The notes under the pieces were generated by a model. It did no database searches and was not told the origin of the DNA. It was given only the letters and a program-made list of their open reading frames with translations. Source: an uncultured Acidobacteriota bacterium (lineage in GTDB: Bacteria > Acidobacteriota > Terriglobia > Bryobacterales > Bryobacteraceae). Taken from it: a DNA stretch of 45,012 nucleotides. Each line of letters begins with the position of its first letter. The stretch's first letter is position 1. The stretch lies in the NCBI GenBank assembly GCA_900696665.1, contig CAADGY010000031.1, positions 1 through 45,012 on the forward strand, read 5' to 3'. The translations under genes and the position numbers were made by a program. This document shows positions 1 to 7,386 of this stretch, one piece after another.

Positions 1-351
1 GCGGTCACGCTGGTGTATTCCGTTTTTCTGATGGCCGGGGGAAATATCAGTGCAACCACGCATGCGCGGCCAGTGAATCCCGAGCACAGTTGGCGGTCTT
101 CTTCAGGAAGCCGGGGTGCGTTGCTGCTGGTTTTTTACCCGCTGTTGTTTGTTCCGGTTTCACTCGCCTTCGCCGCCCGGTTTGCTTTTGCGAACGAAGC
201 GGCGTTCTGGGTGGTGTTGCTTCTGATTACGGTTTTTGCGGGTATCGTCTACAGTATCGCGCTCGAATCCGGAGTCGGCGCGCTTCAACACAACCGCGAG
301 CGCCTGATTGCATCGTTGTCACACTCACCGGGGCTGATCGCGGGAGATTAG
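1..351 (+). CDS. C-terminal part of a membrane protein (5' end outside window)
   Basis: The reading frame is open from base 1 and ends with TAG at 349-351, so this is the last 116 codons of a longer gene. The visible protein has two hydrophobic segments of about 20 residues (around LLLVFYPLLFVPVSLAFAA and FWVVLLLITVFAGIVYSIAL), followed by a short polar tail with charged residues. A segment before the first helix (ARPVNPEHSWRSSSG) is reminiscent of the last loop of some ABC-2-type permeases, but this is an impression and not a motif match. A GTG at 13 could be read as a start, but the frame upstream is coding-like. An intrinsic terminator follows shortly downstream. Function is otherwise unknown. 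Confidence 0.5.
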   Translation, partial: AVTLVYSVFLMAGGNISATTHARPVNPEHSWRSSSGSRGALLLVFYPLLFVPVSLAFAARFAFANEAAFWVVLLLITVFAGIVYSIALESGVGALQHNRERLIASLSHSPGLIAGD

Positions 352-388
352 GTTAAGATTCGAAGTTCGCCGCCAGCGGAAGGGAATG

Positions 389-424
389 GCTGGCCGCGGC
401 CGCCGGCGGCCTTAGCTGTTTTTT
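389..424 (+). terminator. Rho-independent terminator of the first + strand gene
   Basis: A GC-rich hairpin has arms at 389-397 (GCTGGCCGC) and 406-416 (GCGGCCTTAGC), which pair with a two-base bulge around a loop of about 8 bases. It is followed on + by TGTTTTTT at 417-424. The 3' arm and T-run lie inside the last codons and stop of the convergent minus-strand gene, so the signal is embedded in coding sequence. Confidence 0.6.
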
Positions 425-1026
425 ACGACGACATTCTGCAGGACGTCGGCCACGTCCTCACAGCGGTCGGTGGTGTCCTCCAGAAATTCGTAGATCTCTT
501 TCAGCTTGATGAGCTTGATGGGATCCCTCTCGTGTTCGAACAGCTCCTCTACCGCACGCCGTACCAGGTGATCTGCCTTCTCCTCCTGGCGGTTGATCTC
601 AATACAGTGCTGCAGCAATTTCTCGTCGCGCTGCAGAGCGTCAAAGGCGCTCTGCAAAGACTGAGCACAGGCATGGACGATTCCGCACAATTCAACCACC
701 TCTGGCGGAATGGGCTCAACCCGGTAAGCCACCATACGATGGATGGCGTCTTCAATGCCGTCCAGAACATCGTCAAGATGGGAAGCGAGCGAGTGAATGT
801 CTTCCGGATCGAGAGGTGTAATGAAAGTCTGGTTCAGGCGGAGGAAAAGATCGTGGATTACTTCATCGCCTTGCTGTTCCAGCTTGGTGATCCGTGCGGC
901 GCACTCTGCCAAATGCGCATTACCTGCCTGAGCACCCGCAAGCAACGCCGATGCCGCCTCCAAAATGATGTTCGCCTGACTCAACAGAAGAGCGAAGAAT
1001 TTTTCTTCGCGGGGCAGGAATCTCAT
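412..1026 (-). CDS. DUF47 / PhoU-like family protein
   Basis: This 204-residue all-helical protein matches the DUF47 (TIGR00153) branch of the PhoU superfamily. It starts MRFLPREEKFF and carries the expected acidic helical signatures: a run near residues 72-95 with HSLASHLDDVLDGIEDAI, and a C-terminal KLKEIYEFLEDTTDRCEDVA. Family members are usually partners or regulators of PiT-type inorganic phosphate transporters, but no pit gene is visible in the window. A good ribosome site (GAGGA, 5 bases upstream) supports the ATG at 1026. It lies 80 bases downstream of ttcA on the same strand and may share its transcript. The C-terminal codons overlap the terminator of the convergent gene. Confidence 0.85.
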   Translation of the reverse strand: MRFLPREEKFFALLLSQANIILEAASALLAGAQAGNAHLAECAARITKLEQQGDEVIHDLFLRLNQTFITPLDPEDIHSLASHLDDVLDGIEDAIHRMVAYRVEPIPPEVVELCGIVHACAQSLQSAFDALQRDEKLLQHCIEINRQEEKADHLVRRAVEELFEHERDPIKLIKLKEIYEFLEDTTDRCEDVADVLQNVVVKNS

Positions 1027-1106
1027 AATTCCTCAACGTTCACAGTAGATTCTTTGGAGATCACCATCATCTCATCGGTTTTTCACCAGGGTCAACACGA
1101 ATGCTG

Positions 1107-1895
1107 CTACGGTTCCATTACAATCGGGAACAGCTCTTGCCGTGCTTCCTTAACCCCAGGTTCGCCTTCGATGAAGCGGGGATCCAGCAGCCGGTGCAAC
1201 TCGATGTTGCCCATGGCCGCGAGCATTGTTTCTTTCAGGTTCGGATAGTCGCGCTCCAGTTCGCCGAAAAAATCGCGGAGAGAGCGGCGCACAGTCCCGG
1301 TCTTCTGGGAACACCCGCAGGGAACGACGGGCGCCCCCAGGGATTCCGCGCACGCTTTCGTCAATTCTTCGGTCACGAACAGCAGCGGACGGATTAAGCG
1401 GAACTCCTTGTCGCGCGAGTACGCCACAGGTGGAAGTGCGCTAAGCCGGCCGGTAAACAGGGTATTGCGAAGAAAGGATTCGCAGAAATCATCGGCCGTA
1501 TGACCGAAAGCAATGACATTCGCGCCCAGTCCCCGCGCAATCTCGTAGACCGCCCGGCGGCGATAGCGGCTACACAGATCGCATCCATGGCCGGGTTGCT
1601 CGTCCAGAAGACGGAAGGACGGCTTGTCGCGATAATACGTCCAGGCGACACCACGACTCCGCAAATAATCGCCTATCGGTTCGACGGGCCGCAGGAACTT
1701 ACCCTGCTCCACCGTAAATGCACAGACGGAAAAATCTACTGGCGCGCGCTCTTGGAGCAGCAGCAGCGCATGAAGAAGCGTGAGGGAGTCTTTGCCTCCA
1801 GACAGTGCGACCGCGACACGATCACCATCCCGGATCATCCGGAAGCGGCCGATCGCCTCACCCACTTTTCGCAGTAATACCTTTTCGAGATCCAA
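1107..1895 (-). CDS. ttcA: TtcA-like tRNA 2-thiolation protein (PP-loop ATPase)
   Basis: The 262-residue protein is of the TtcA/TtuA type, which thiolates tRNA (s2C32 for TtcA) using ATP activation and a [4Fe-4S] cluster. The PP-loop SGGKDS is at residues 32-37. A Cys105-x-x-Cys108 pair and a third cysteine at 193 (CGCSQKTG; 195 is an alternative) match the three cluster ligands of the family. GHTADDFCESFLRN (131-144) is the conserved second ATP-site region. The longest frame begins with TTG at 1895; an ATG at 1838 (residue 20) would leave the PP-loop unusually close to the N-terminus, so the start is uncertain. It lies 45 bases downstream of panC and is probably cotranscribed. Exact tRNA target cannot be told from sequence. 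Confidence 0.8.
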   Translation of the reverse strand: MDLEKVLLRKVGEAIGRFRMIRDGDRVAVALSGGKDSLTLLHALLLLQERAPVDFSVCAFTVEQGKFLRPVEPIGDYLRSRGVAWTYYRDKPSFRLLDEQPGHGCDLCSRYRRRAVYEIARGLGANVIAFGHTADDFCESFLRNTLFTGRLSALPPVAYSRDKEFRLIRPLLFVTEELTKACAESLGAPVVPCGCSQKTGTVRRSLRDFFGELERDYPNLKETMLAAMGNIELHRLLDPRFIEGEPGVKEARQELFPIVMEP

Positions 1896-1940
1896 ACTCC
1901 ATTATAGGAAGTGGGCCGCGCCCGCGCCTGTGTTTGCTGG

Positions 1941-2786
1941 TCATTTGGGCGGGCTGCATAACACGTTGTCGATCAGGCGCGTTTCGCCGAGCCACATCGC
2001 CGCCGCGGCGCGTACTGGCCCGCTGATCCGCTCTACCGCTTGCATCCGCTCCGGGTCCACCAGTTCGAGATATTCCACACGGATCAGCGGCTCGCACCCC
2101 AGGATCTCCAGGGCAACGGCCTTCACCTTGTCTGGATCGGTCTCTCCTGCCGCCACCCTTGCCGCGGCTGCGGACAATGCCTGGTACAGCACCGGGGCGG
2201 CCGCGCGTTCCCGCGGGTTCAGGCGCCGGTTCCTCGAACTGATGGCAAGGCCACTGGCGTCGCGTACAGTGGGAACCGGCACGATCTCCACCGGCATGTT
2301 CAGATCGGCGGTCATGCGCCGTATGAGCGCCAGTTGTTGGGCGTCCTTCTCTCCAAAATAGGCGCGCTCCGGTTGAATAATGTGGAACAGCTTTGCGACG
2401 ACCGTGGCAACTCCCCGGAAGTGTCCCGGCCGGTAGCGCCCGCACAGCCCGTCCCCAATCTGCGCTACTTCCACCGTGGTCAACGGTGGATCGGGATACA
2501 TCTCCGCTGCTTCGGGCGCGAAGACGAAATCGACGCCCCGTGCGGCACAGAACTCCACATCGGCGGCTAGGTCGCGCGGGTATTGCTCATAGTCGCTCGC
2601 CTGGTTGAACTGGGTGGGATTCACGAAAATGCTGGTTACGACGACAGCCGATTCGCGTCTTGCCGCTTCGATAAGCCTTCCGTGACCGTCATGCAGCGCG
2701 CCCATCGTCGGCACAAGCCCTAACCCGGCGGCGCCGGCGAGCGCTGTGCGGGTTTCGACGATGCCTTTCAAAACCCTGGGTTTCAT
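1941..2786 (-). CDS. panC: Pantothenate synthetase PanC
   Basis: The 281-residue enzyme condenses D-pantoate with beta-alanine in an ATP-dependent reaction to give pantothenate, in the cytoplasm. Diagnostic segments are the N-terminal nucleotidyl-transferase motif MGALHDGHGRL (HxGH, near residues 28-38), the pantoate/ATP-site run GRYRPGHFRGVATVVAKLF, the FGEKDAQQL motif, and ISSRNRRL near residue 180. Length is normal for the family. Its ATG at 2786-2784 overlaps the TGA of panB in a 4-base ATGA, so translation is probably coupled. It completes the panG-panB-panC block. Confidence 0.97.
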   Translation of the reverse strand: MKPRVLKGIVETRTALAGAAGLGLVPTMGALHDGHGRLIEAARRESAVVVTSIFVNPTQFNQASDYEQYPRDLAADVEFCAARGVDFVFAPEAAEMYPDPPLTTVEVAQIGDGLCGRYRPGHFRGVATVVAKLFHIIQPERAYFGEKDAQQLALIRRMTADLNMPVEIVPVPTVRDASGLAISSRNRRLNPRERAAAPVLYQALSAAAARVAAGETDPDKVKAVALEILGCEPLIRVEYLELVDPERMQAVERISGPVRAAAAMWLGETRLIDNVLCSPPK

Positions 2787-3622
2787 TTCGGCTTTGCTTT
2801 AGCCGCCGCTGCCCGGTACGTGTGCTCTTCGGTGGGGAACCGGCCCTCGCGGACATCCGCGATGTACTGTTCCGCGGCTTTGCTCATTTCGGCGCCAAGC
2901 TCGGCGTATCGCTTCACAAACGGCGGTGTAAATTCTTCGAACAAGCCGAACGCGTCGTAGTTCACCAGTACCTGTCCATCACAGTGCGGTCCGGCGCCGA
3001 TACCGATCGTTGGAATCTCCAGGGATTGCGTGATCGTGCGTGCCACTTCCGGCGGCATCCATTCGAGCACGATGGAGAAGGCGCCCGCTTCCTGAAGCGC
3101 GGCCGCTTCCTCCAACAGGTGCTCCGCCTCCGCTGGACGGGCGCCCACCGGTTTGAATCCGCCGAGCATATGAACCGACTGCGGAATCAGGCCGATATGT
3201 CCCATCACCGGAATTCCTGTCTCCACCAGGCGTCGTACAACCGGCGCCACTACCCGCCCTCCTTCCAGCTTTACCGCTGAGGCGCGGCCCTCCTGTATAA
3301 GTCTGCCCGCGTTCCGGACCGCTTCCACTTCACCAAGCTGATAGGAGAGGAACGGCATGTCAGCCACCACCAGCGCGCGTTTGGCGCCGTTCGCCACAGC
3401 CCGTGTATGGTGAACCATAACGTCGAGCGTCACCGGCAGCGTCGTGCTTTCTCCCATAATGACCATGCCGAGCGTGTCACCGACCAGCAGCACATCCACT
3501 CCGGCGCGATCCAGTATGCGGGCCATGGTGGCATCATAGGCGGTCAGCATGGCGATCTTTTCGCCGCGCTTCTTCATCTCCAACAATTCGGGTACGCGGA
3601 TCTTTATCGGTTTTTCGGCCAT
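2783..3622 (-). CDS. panB: 3-methyl-2-oxobutanoate hydroxymethyltransferase PanB
   Basis: The 279-residue TIM-barrel enzyme transfers a hydroxymethyl group from 5,10-methylene-THF to alpha-ketoisovalerate to make ketopantoate. It shows the family landmarks MLTAYDATMARILDRAGVD, the metal/substrate segment LLVGDTLGMVIMGESTTLPV, VVADMPFLSYQ, VKLEGG, and IPTIGIGAGPHCDGQVLV. Length is typical. The gene starts 5 bases after the panG stop and overlaps panC by 4 bases, so the three are one operon. No strong Shine-Dalgarno precedes the ATG, which suggests coupling to panG. Confidence 0.97.
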   Translation of the reverse strand: MAEKPIKIRVPELLEMKKRGEKIAMLTAYDATMARILDRAGVDVLLVGDTLGMVIMGESTTLPVTLDVMVHHTRAVANGAKRALVVADMPFLSYQLGEVEAVRNAGRLIQEGRASAVKLEGGRVVAPVVRRLVETGIPVMGHIGLIPQSVHMLGGFKPVGARPAEAEHLLEEAAALQEAGAFSIVLEWMPPEVARTITQSLEIPTIGIGAGPHCDGQVLVNYDAFGLFEEFTPPFVKRYAELGAEMSKAAEQYIADVREGRFPTEEHTYRAAAAKAKPK

Positions 3623-3627
3623 CTGAA

Positions 3628-4488
3628 TTAATTCTGCCGCAGCACGCGCTCAAGCGCCATGGCGGCCTCTTCGGGGAGTCCCTGCCGCCTGGCCACCTCG
3701 ATGGTGGCAACTCCGCAAGCCCGGTACAACTCACGGACGTCCGGCGGCAGGACTGCGAGGTGGGCCTGCATGGTATCTACGTCTCCGCGTGAGATGGGGC
3801 CGGTGAGTGCGCGTTCCGGCCCGTCCAGCACTGCGTTTTCCAGGCTGGTACGCGCCAGTGGCGCAAGAGCGAGCAGCGCCTGGCCGCGTGGAATCCCAAT
3901 GCTCTCAAAGACACCGGCCGCCGTGTCCAGCAGCGTGATCAGATAGTTGCCGGCCATTACCGCCGCGGCATGATAGGCGGCGCGGTTGTTTTCGGCGATG
4001 CGCAACGGCCGGCCCTCCGCCGCGCGGACGAGTTCGTGCGCCCAGCCGAGAGCGGTTTCATCGCCGTCAAGGGCAAAAGCGGCGCCCTGAAGGGCCAGAA
4101 CGCCCCGCTCGAGATCCGGAACGGTTTGCAGCGGGTGGAGCGAACCGCAATGCGCGCCGGCCTCTGCCAGCGCCTGTAGCGCCCCCAGGCCGCGTGTGCC
4201 GCTGGTATGCAGCGCGATGCCTCCGTGCATGGCCGGTACCGCCAGCATCCGCGCGACATCCGGAATGGCCACATCGGAAACTGCAATAAGGATGTGCGTT
4301 GCGTGCCGCGGCAGATCGGAATATCCGACGGCGGCTGTGGTGGGCGAGATCGAGGAAGCAGCGGTGGAAGCGCGTTCGCGGGAACGGCTGGCGACAGCAC
4401 TTACGGTATAACCGCGTCTTTGAAACAAACGTCCAAGCGCGCATGCCATGCGCCCGGCGCCCGCAATGGCGATCGTCTTGCTGCTCAA
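3628..4488 (-). CDS. panG: Rossmann/DUF2520 reductase, probable ketopantoate reductase PanG
   Basis: The 286-residue protein opens with a dinucleotide-binding fold (IAIAGAGRMACALGRLF, a GxGxxxxxL variant) and continues with a helical C-terminal domain of the DUF2520 type, with the conserved AAYHAAAVMAGNYLITLLD segment near residues 165-185. Classical ketopantoate reductase PanE is not visible. DUF2520 proteins called PanG have been reported to replace PanE in Francisella and some Firmicutes. Location immediately before panB, with a 5-base gap, strongly favours that role here. The start is a TTG at 4488; no in-frame ATG precedes the Rossmann motif. The alternative is an uncharacterised DUF2520 oxidoreductase. 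Confidence 0.75.
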   Translation of the reverse strand: MSSKTIAIAGAGRMACALGRLFQRRGYTVSAVASRSRERASTAASSISPTTAAVGYSDLPRHATHILIAVSDVAIPDVARMLAVPAMHGGIALHTSGTRGLGALQALAEAGAHCGSLHPLQTVPDLERGVLALQGAAFALDGDETALGWAHELVRAAEGRPLRIAENNRAAYHAAAVMAGNYLITLLDTAAGVFESIGIPRGQALLALAPLARTSLENAVLDGPERALTGPISRGDVDTMQAHLAVLPPDVRELYRACGVATIEVARRQGLPEEAAMALERVLRQN

Positions 4489-4516
4489 CGGGGCATTCTC
4501 TCACACCCCGATGCCT

Positions 4517-5017
4517 TCACCAACCGGGTTCGTGTTCTCGCGACGCCGCGCCGAAACTCCGGGAGCCCCACTGACGGCAGGCCATCGCAAGTACGCGGGT
4601 CGTCTCCATGAAATCGAACGGTTTCATGAGCACGTCGAAGCCACCTAGGTTCAATACCTCCGCCCACAACCGTTCGTCCGCGTGCCGGGAAGCCACAATC
4701 AGAAGGGGAGCGCTCCGGCAGAGTTCCGCCGCATTCAGAACGTCCCGCCAACTGCCGTCCGGAAGGTCGCGCTCGGATAAGACCACCGTGAAGGAGTTGG
4801 CTTGAAGGAGTCCGGCGGCCTGGGTGTAGTTCCCCGCGGTATCAAGATGAGGCGCGTCGACCGGCAAGCAGTTCCGGATGAAGCGGCTGTCCTCCTCAAA
4901 CGGTGAGACGAGCAATATTGACTTTTTTCCAGCCTTGCGAAATGGATCCGGTAATTGTTGCAGCGTGGTCCCGGTCTTTCCGGCGCCCGTAGTCTGTGAC
5001 GTAGCATTCCAATCCAT
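4517..5017 (-). CDS. Degenerate receiver-domain protein
   Basis: A CheY-like receiver fold is recognisable: beta1 KKSILLVS, beta3 TVVLSERDLPDGSW, beta4 APLLIVAS and beta5 with VLMKPFD. The phosphoacceptor position reads Glu82 instead of Asp (VVLSERDLPDG aligned with the usual VVLLDLMLPDG). The N-terminal acidic pair is replaced by Ser-Pro, while the conserved lysine (Lys132, MKP) is kept. Phosphorylation is therefore unlikely, and Glu may mimic the active state. A longer frame begins with GTG at 5128, but the ATG at 5017 has GGAAGGG nine bases upstream and is preferred (166 aa). It has no output domain and sits 28 bases before panG on the same strand. Its partner is unknown. Confidence 0.65.
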   Translation of the reverse strand: MDWNATSQTTGAGKTGTTLQQLPDPFRKAGKKSILLVSPFEEDSRFIRNCLPVDAPHLDTAGNYTQAAGLLQANSFTVVLSERDLPDGSWRDVLNAAELCRSAPLLIVASRHADERLWAEVLNLGGFDVLMKPFDFMETTRVLAMACRQWGSRSFGAASREHEPGW

Positions 5018-5303
5018 AAAAACCGACCCTTCCGACCTCATACCTCCACACTTGGTCTGAAGAGGGGCAAGCAGGGGGCCAAGATCGGGCTTTGCGGCAT
5101 ATGACACATTTTTTTGTAGCCATTTCACCCAAATCAGACTAGAATATCTTCTATGGTGCAGCCGCCTGCGGGAAACTCTATCCGTTTCAATAATTTACAG
5201 TTGAAGCCGAAAATGGACCCAGCCGTGCATTGGTCTGCGCCGAAGTTGCGTTTGTAGAAAGTGCGTTCATTTAGCTTGCGTAAAGCAGGGGGTGTGTAAT
5301 TAT
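5018..5303. promoter_or_regulatory. Divergent intergenic region before the cytochrome locus
   Basis: About 286 bases separate the preferred start of the minus-strand receiver gene from the first cytochrome gene, so promoters for both must lie here or overlap. An AT-richer stretch covers roughly 5176-5215 in an otherwise GC-rich sequence. I can see no convincing -35/-10 pair. A short inverted repeat TTCAA-N10-TTGAA (5186-5205) is present but weak. A purine-rich AGGGGGTG about 10 bases before 5304 is the likely ribosome site of the cytochrome gene. Confidence 0.35.
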
Positions 5304-7358
5304 ATGCGTCTTCGAATCCCAAGGGGTTGGGGAGTACGCGTCGCCCTGGTAGGGGCGGTATTTGCCGGTTGTGTTGCTTTGGTCAGCGCACCCAAACCGG
5401 TATATTCCTCAAAAGAAAAGGCGGCATACGCCGATCCGGCGCTGGTTAATTTCGTTCGCCCCGGCCTTGTGGTGAAGGTACTGGGAGCGGAAATCGCTCA
5501 GGACGGCACCATCAAAGCGAGGGTCCGATTCACCGATCCCGCCGGGTTGCCGCTCGATAAAGATGGAGTTACCACACCCGGCCGCATTAGCAATGGCAAC
5601 CCGGGCATGATCGCCGCCTATATTCCGAAAGACCAGCGGCAGTACGTATCCTATACAACGAACACGCAACGGAGTGCCGCCACGGGCCGGTCGGCGATTC
5701 AGGCCGCGGCAGACACTGGCGGCAATTGGCAGAAGATTGCGGAGGGCGAATACGTCTATACCTTCGGAACCCGCGCACCCGCCTCGATCGACCGCACGGC
5801 GACGCACGCAATCGGCATCTATGCAAACCGCAACCTTACTGAGTTCGAACTCGGCATAAACCTGGACGACGATGTTTTGGACTTCGTTCCCGACGGTTCG
5901 CCGGTAACCAAGGTCCGCGACATCATCCGCACCGAAAGTTGCAACGATTGCCACTCCCGGATGGCTTTCCACGGAACGACGGGCAGGATCAGCATGCCGA
6001 TGTGCAACCTGTGCCACACGCCACAGACGATCGATCCGGATACAAACAATACCGTCGACATGCCGGTGATGATTCACAAGATTCACTCCGCGCAGGATTA
6101 CGTGGTGGTCGGCTTCGCCAACGCTGTCCACGATTATTCGGAAGTGACGTTTCCGACGGATTTGCGCAACTGCTCGGTTTGCCATGAAGAGGACTCGCCA
6201 GCCGTTCAGAAGGACGCCTGGCTCACGCAGCCGACACGTGCGGCTTGCGGCGCCTGCCACACCGACGTGAACTTCGCCACCGGGGCGGGACACGTCAACC
6301 TGCCGCAGATTTCCGACAATCAATGCTCGAATTGCCACGTGCCGCAGGGCGAACTGGAATTTGACGCTTCCATCCGGGGTGCGCACACGGTTCCACAACG
6401 CTCCAGCATGCTTTCGGGCCTGCAATTCGAAATTCTGGATGTAGCGGATGGTCAGGCGGGCAAGAAACCAACAGTGACGTTTACCGTCAAGGACAAGAAC
6501 GGAAATCCAATCGAGCTTTCCAGGATGGGACGGCTTGCGCTGACGCTGACCGGGCCGACAACCGATTACACGGCTTTCCAAAACGGCTACATCCAGGAGG
6601 ATGCCATCAAGGCGCAAGGGAGCGGCGATAGATTATTCTGGACCTTCAACACCGCGATTCCCGAAGGAGCGAAAGGAACCTGGGCGGTCGGCATCGAAGG
6701 CCGGCGCGTAGAGACGATACTTGCGGGCACCCAGAAGCAGATGTCGGTACAGTACGGCGCGCCCAACGCGATGAAGTACTTCTCGGTGGATGGTTCCCCG
6801 ATACAGCCACGCCGTGAGGTGGTATCCATTCAGAAGTGCAACGAATGTCACGTCCGGCTTTCTCTTCACGGTGAAAACAGGGTGGATAATGTGCAGTATT
6901 GCGTTGTCTGCCACAATCCGAAGGAGACCGATACGTCAAGGCGGCCGGCCGGACAGAACCCTCCGGAAAGCATCGATATGGCCACAATGATCCACAAGAT
7001 CCATGGCGGCAAGGAATTGCACGAGTTTTTCGGCAGCGAGTTTGTCGTGTACGGATACGGCAGCAGGCCTCACAACTACAGCGAGGTGACTTATCCGGCT
7101 CCGCTGTCGGATTGCAACATGTGCCATGTCAACGATTCACAGTCGCTGCCGTTGCCCGCGACCAATGCCGACGTGAACAACCCGCGGGGTCTCATTAATC
7201 CGGCGCCGCCGGCCACCGCGGCTTGCACATCCTGTCACCAAAGCATCGCCGCGGCATCTCACGCGCTGGCGAATACTACCAGGCTCGGCGAAAGCTGTGC
7301 CGCGTGTCACGGACGCAATTCCGAGTTTTCGGTGAACAAAGTACACGCTTCCCAGTGA
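5304..7358 (+). CDS. OmcA/MtrC-family decaheme c-type cytochrome
   Basis: The protein (684 aa from the ATG at 5304) has ten CXXCH haem sites, with first cysteines near residues 213, 234, 290, 315, 341 and 512, 533, 604, 641, 665. They fall into two pentahaem blocks, each preceded by a haem-free beta-rich stretch, as in the MtrC/OmcA/MtrF outer-membrane terminal reductases. The halves also share MIHKIH followed by a YSEVT(F/Y)P segment. The N-terminus is an export signal with FAGC at 20-23, an imperfect lipobox, so outer-membrane lipid anchoring is possible. By family, it would pass electrons to extracellular acceptors such as metal oxides or humics. The preferred start is ATG 5304 rather than GTG 5292. 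It heads the cytochrome/porin operon. Confidence 0.92.
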   Translation: MRLRIPRGWGVRVALVGAVFAGCVALVSAPKPVYSSKEKAAYADPALVNFVRPGLVVKVLGAEIAQDGTIKARVRFTDPAGLPLDKDGVTTPGRISNGNPGMIAAYIPKDQRQYVSYTTNTQRSAATGRSAIQAAADTGGNWQKIAEGEYVYTFGTRAPASIDRTATHAIGIYANRNLTEFELGINLDDDVLDFVPDGSPVTKVRDIIRTESCNDCHSRMAFHGTTGRISMPMCNLCHTPQTIDPDTNNTVDMPVMIHKIHSAQDYVVVGFANAVHDYSEVTFPTDLRNCSVCHEEDSPAVQKDAWLTQPTRAACGACHTDVNFATGAGHVNLPQISDNQCSNCHVPQGELEFDASIRGAHTVPQRSSMLSGLQFEILDVADGQAGKKPTVTFTVKDKNGNPIELSRMGRLALTLTGPTTDYTAFQNGYIQEDAIKAQGSGDRLFWTFNTAIPEGAKGTWAVGIEGRRVETILAGTQKQMSVQYGAPNAMKYFSVDGSPIQPRREVVSIQKCNECHVRLSLHGENRVDNVQYCVVCHNPKETDTSRRPAGQNPPESIDMATMIHKIHGGKELHEFFGSEFVVYGYGSRPHNYSEVTYPAPLSDCNMCHVNDSQSLPLPATNADVNNPRGLINPAPPATAACTSCHQSIAAASHALANTTRLGESCAACHGRNSEFSVNKVHASQ

Positions 7359-7386
7359 TGGCGCCGGTGGCTGCGCCTGACAGACC

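Noticed and set aside
5186-5205. TTCAA-N10-TTGAA inverted repeat as a possible regulator site for the cytochrome operon
   Set aside because: The arms are only 5 bp and AT-rich, the spacing does not fit Crp/Fnr sites, and chance occurrence is likely.
5134-5322. 62-codon minus-strand frame between the receiver gene and the cytochrome gene
   Set aside because: It has no ribosome site or motif, it overlaps the cytochrome start, and its composition is like non-coding sequence.
5409-6617. 402-codon minus-strand open frame
   Set aside because: It mirrors the decaheme cytochrome gene, whose CXXCH motifs prove the + frame. The minus product has no recognisable domain.
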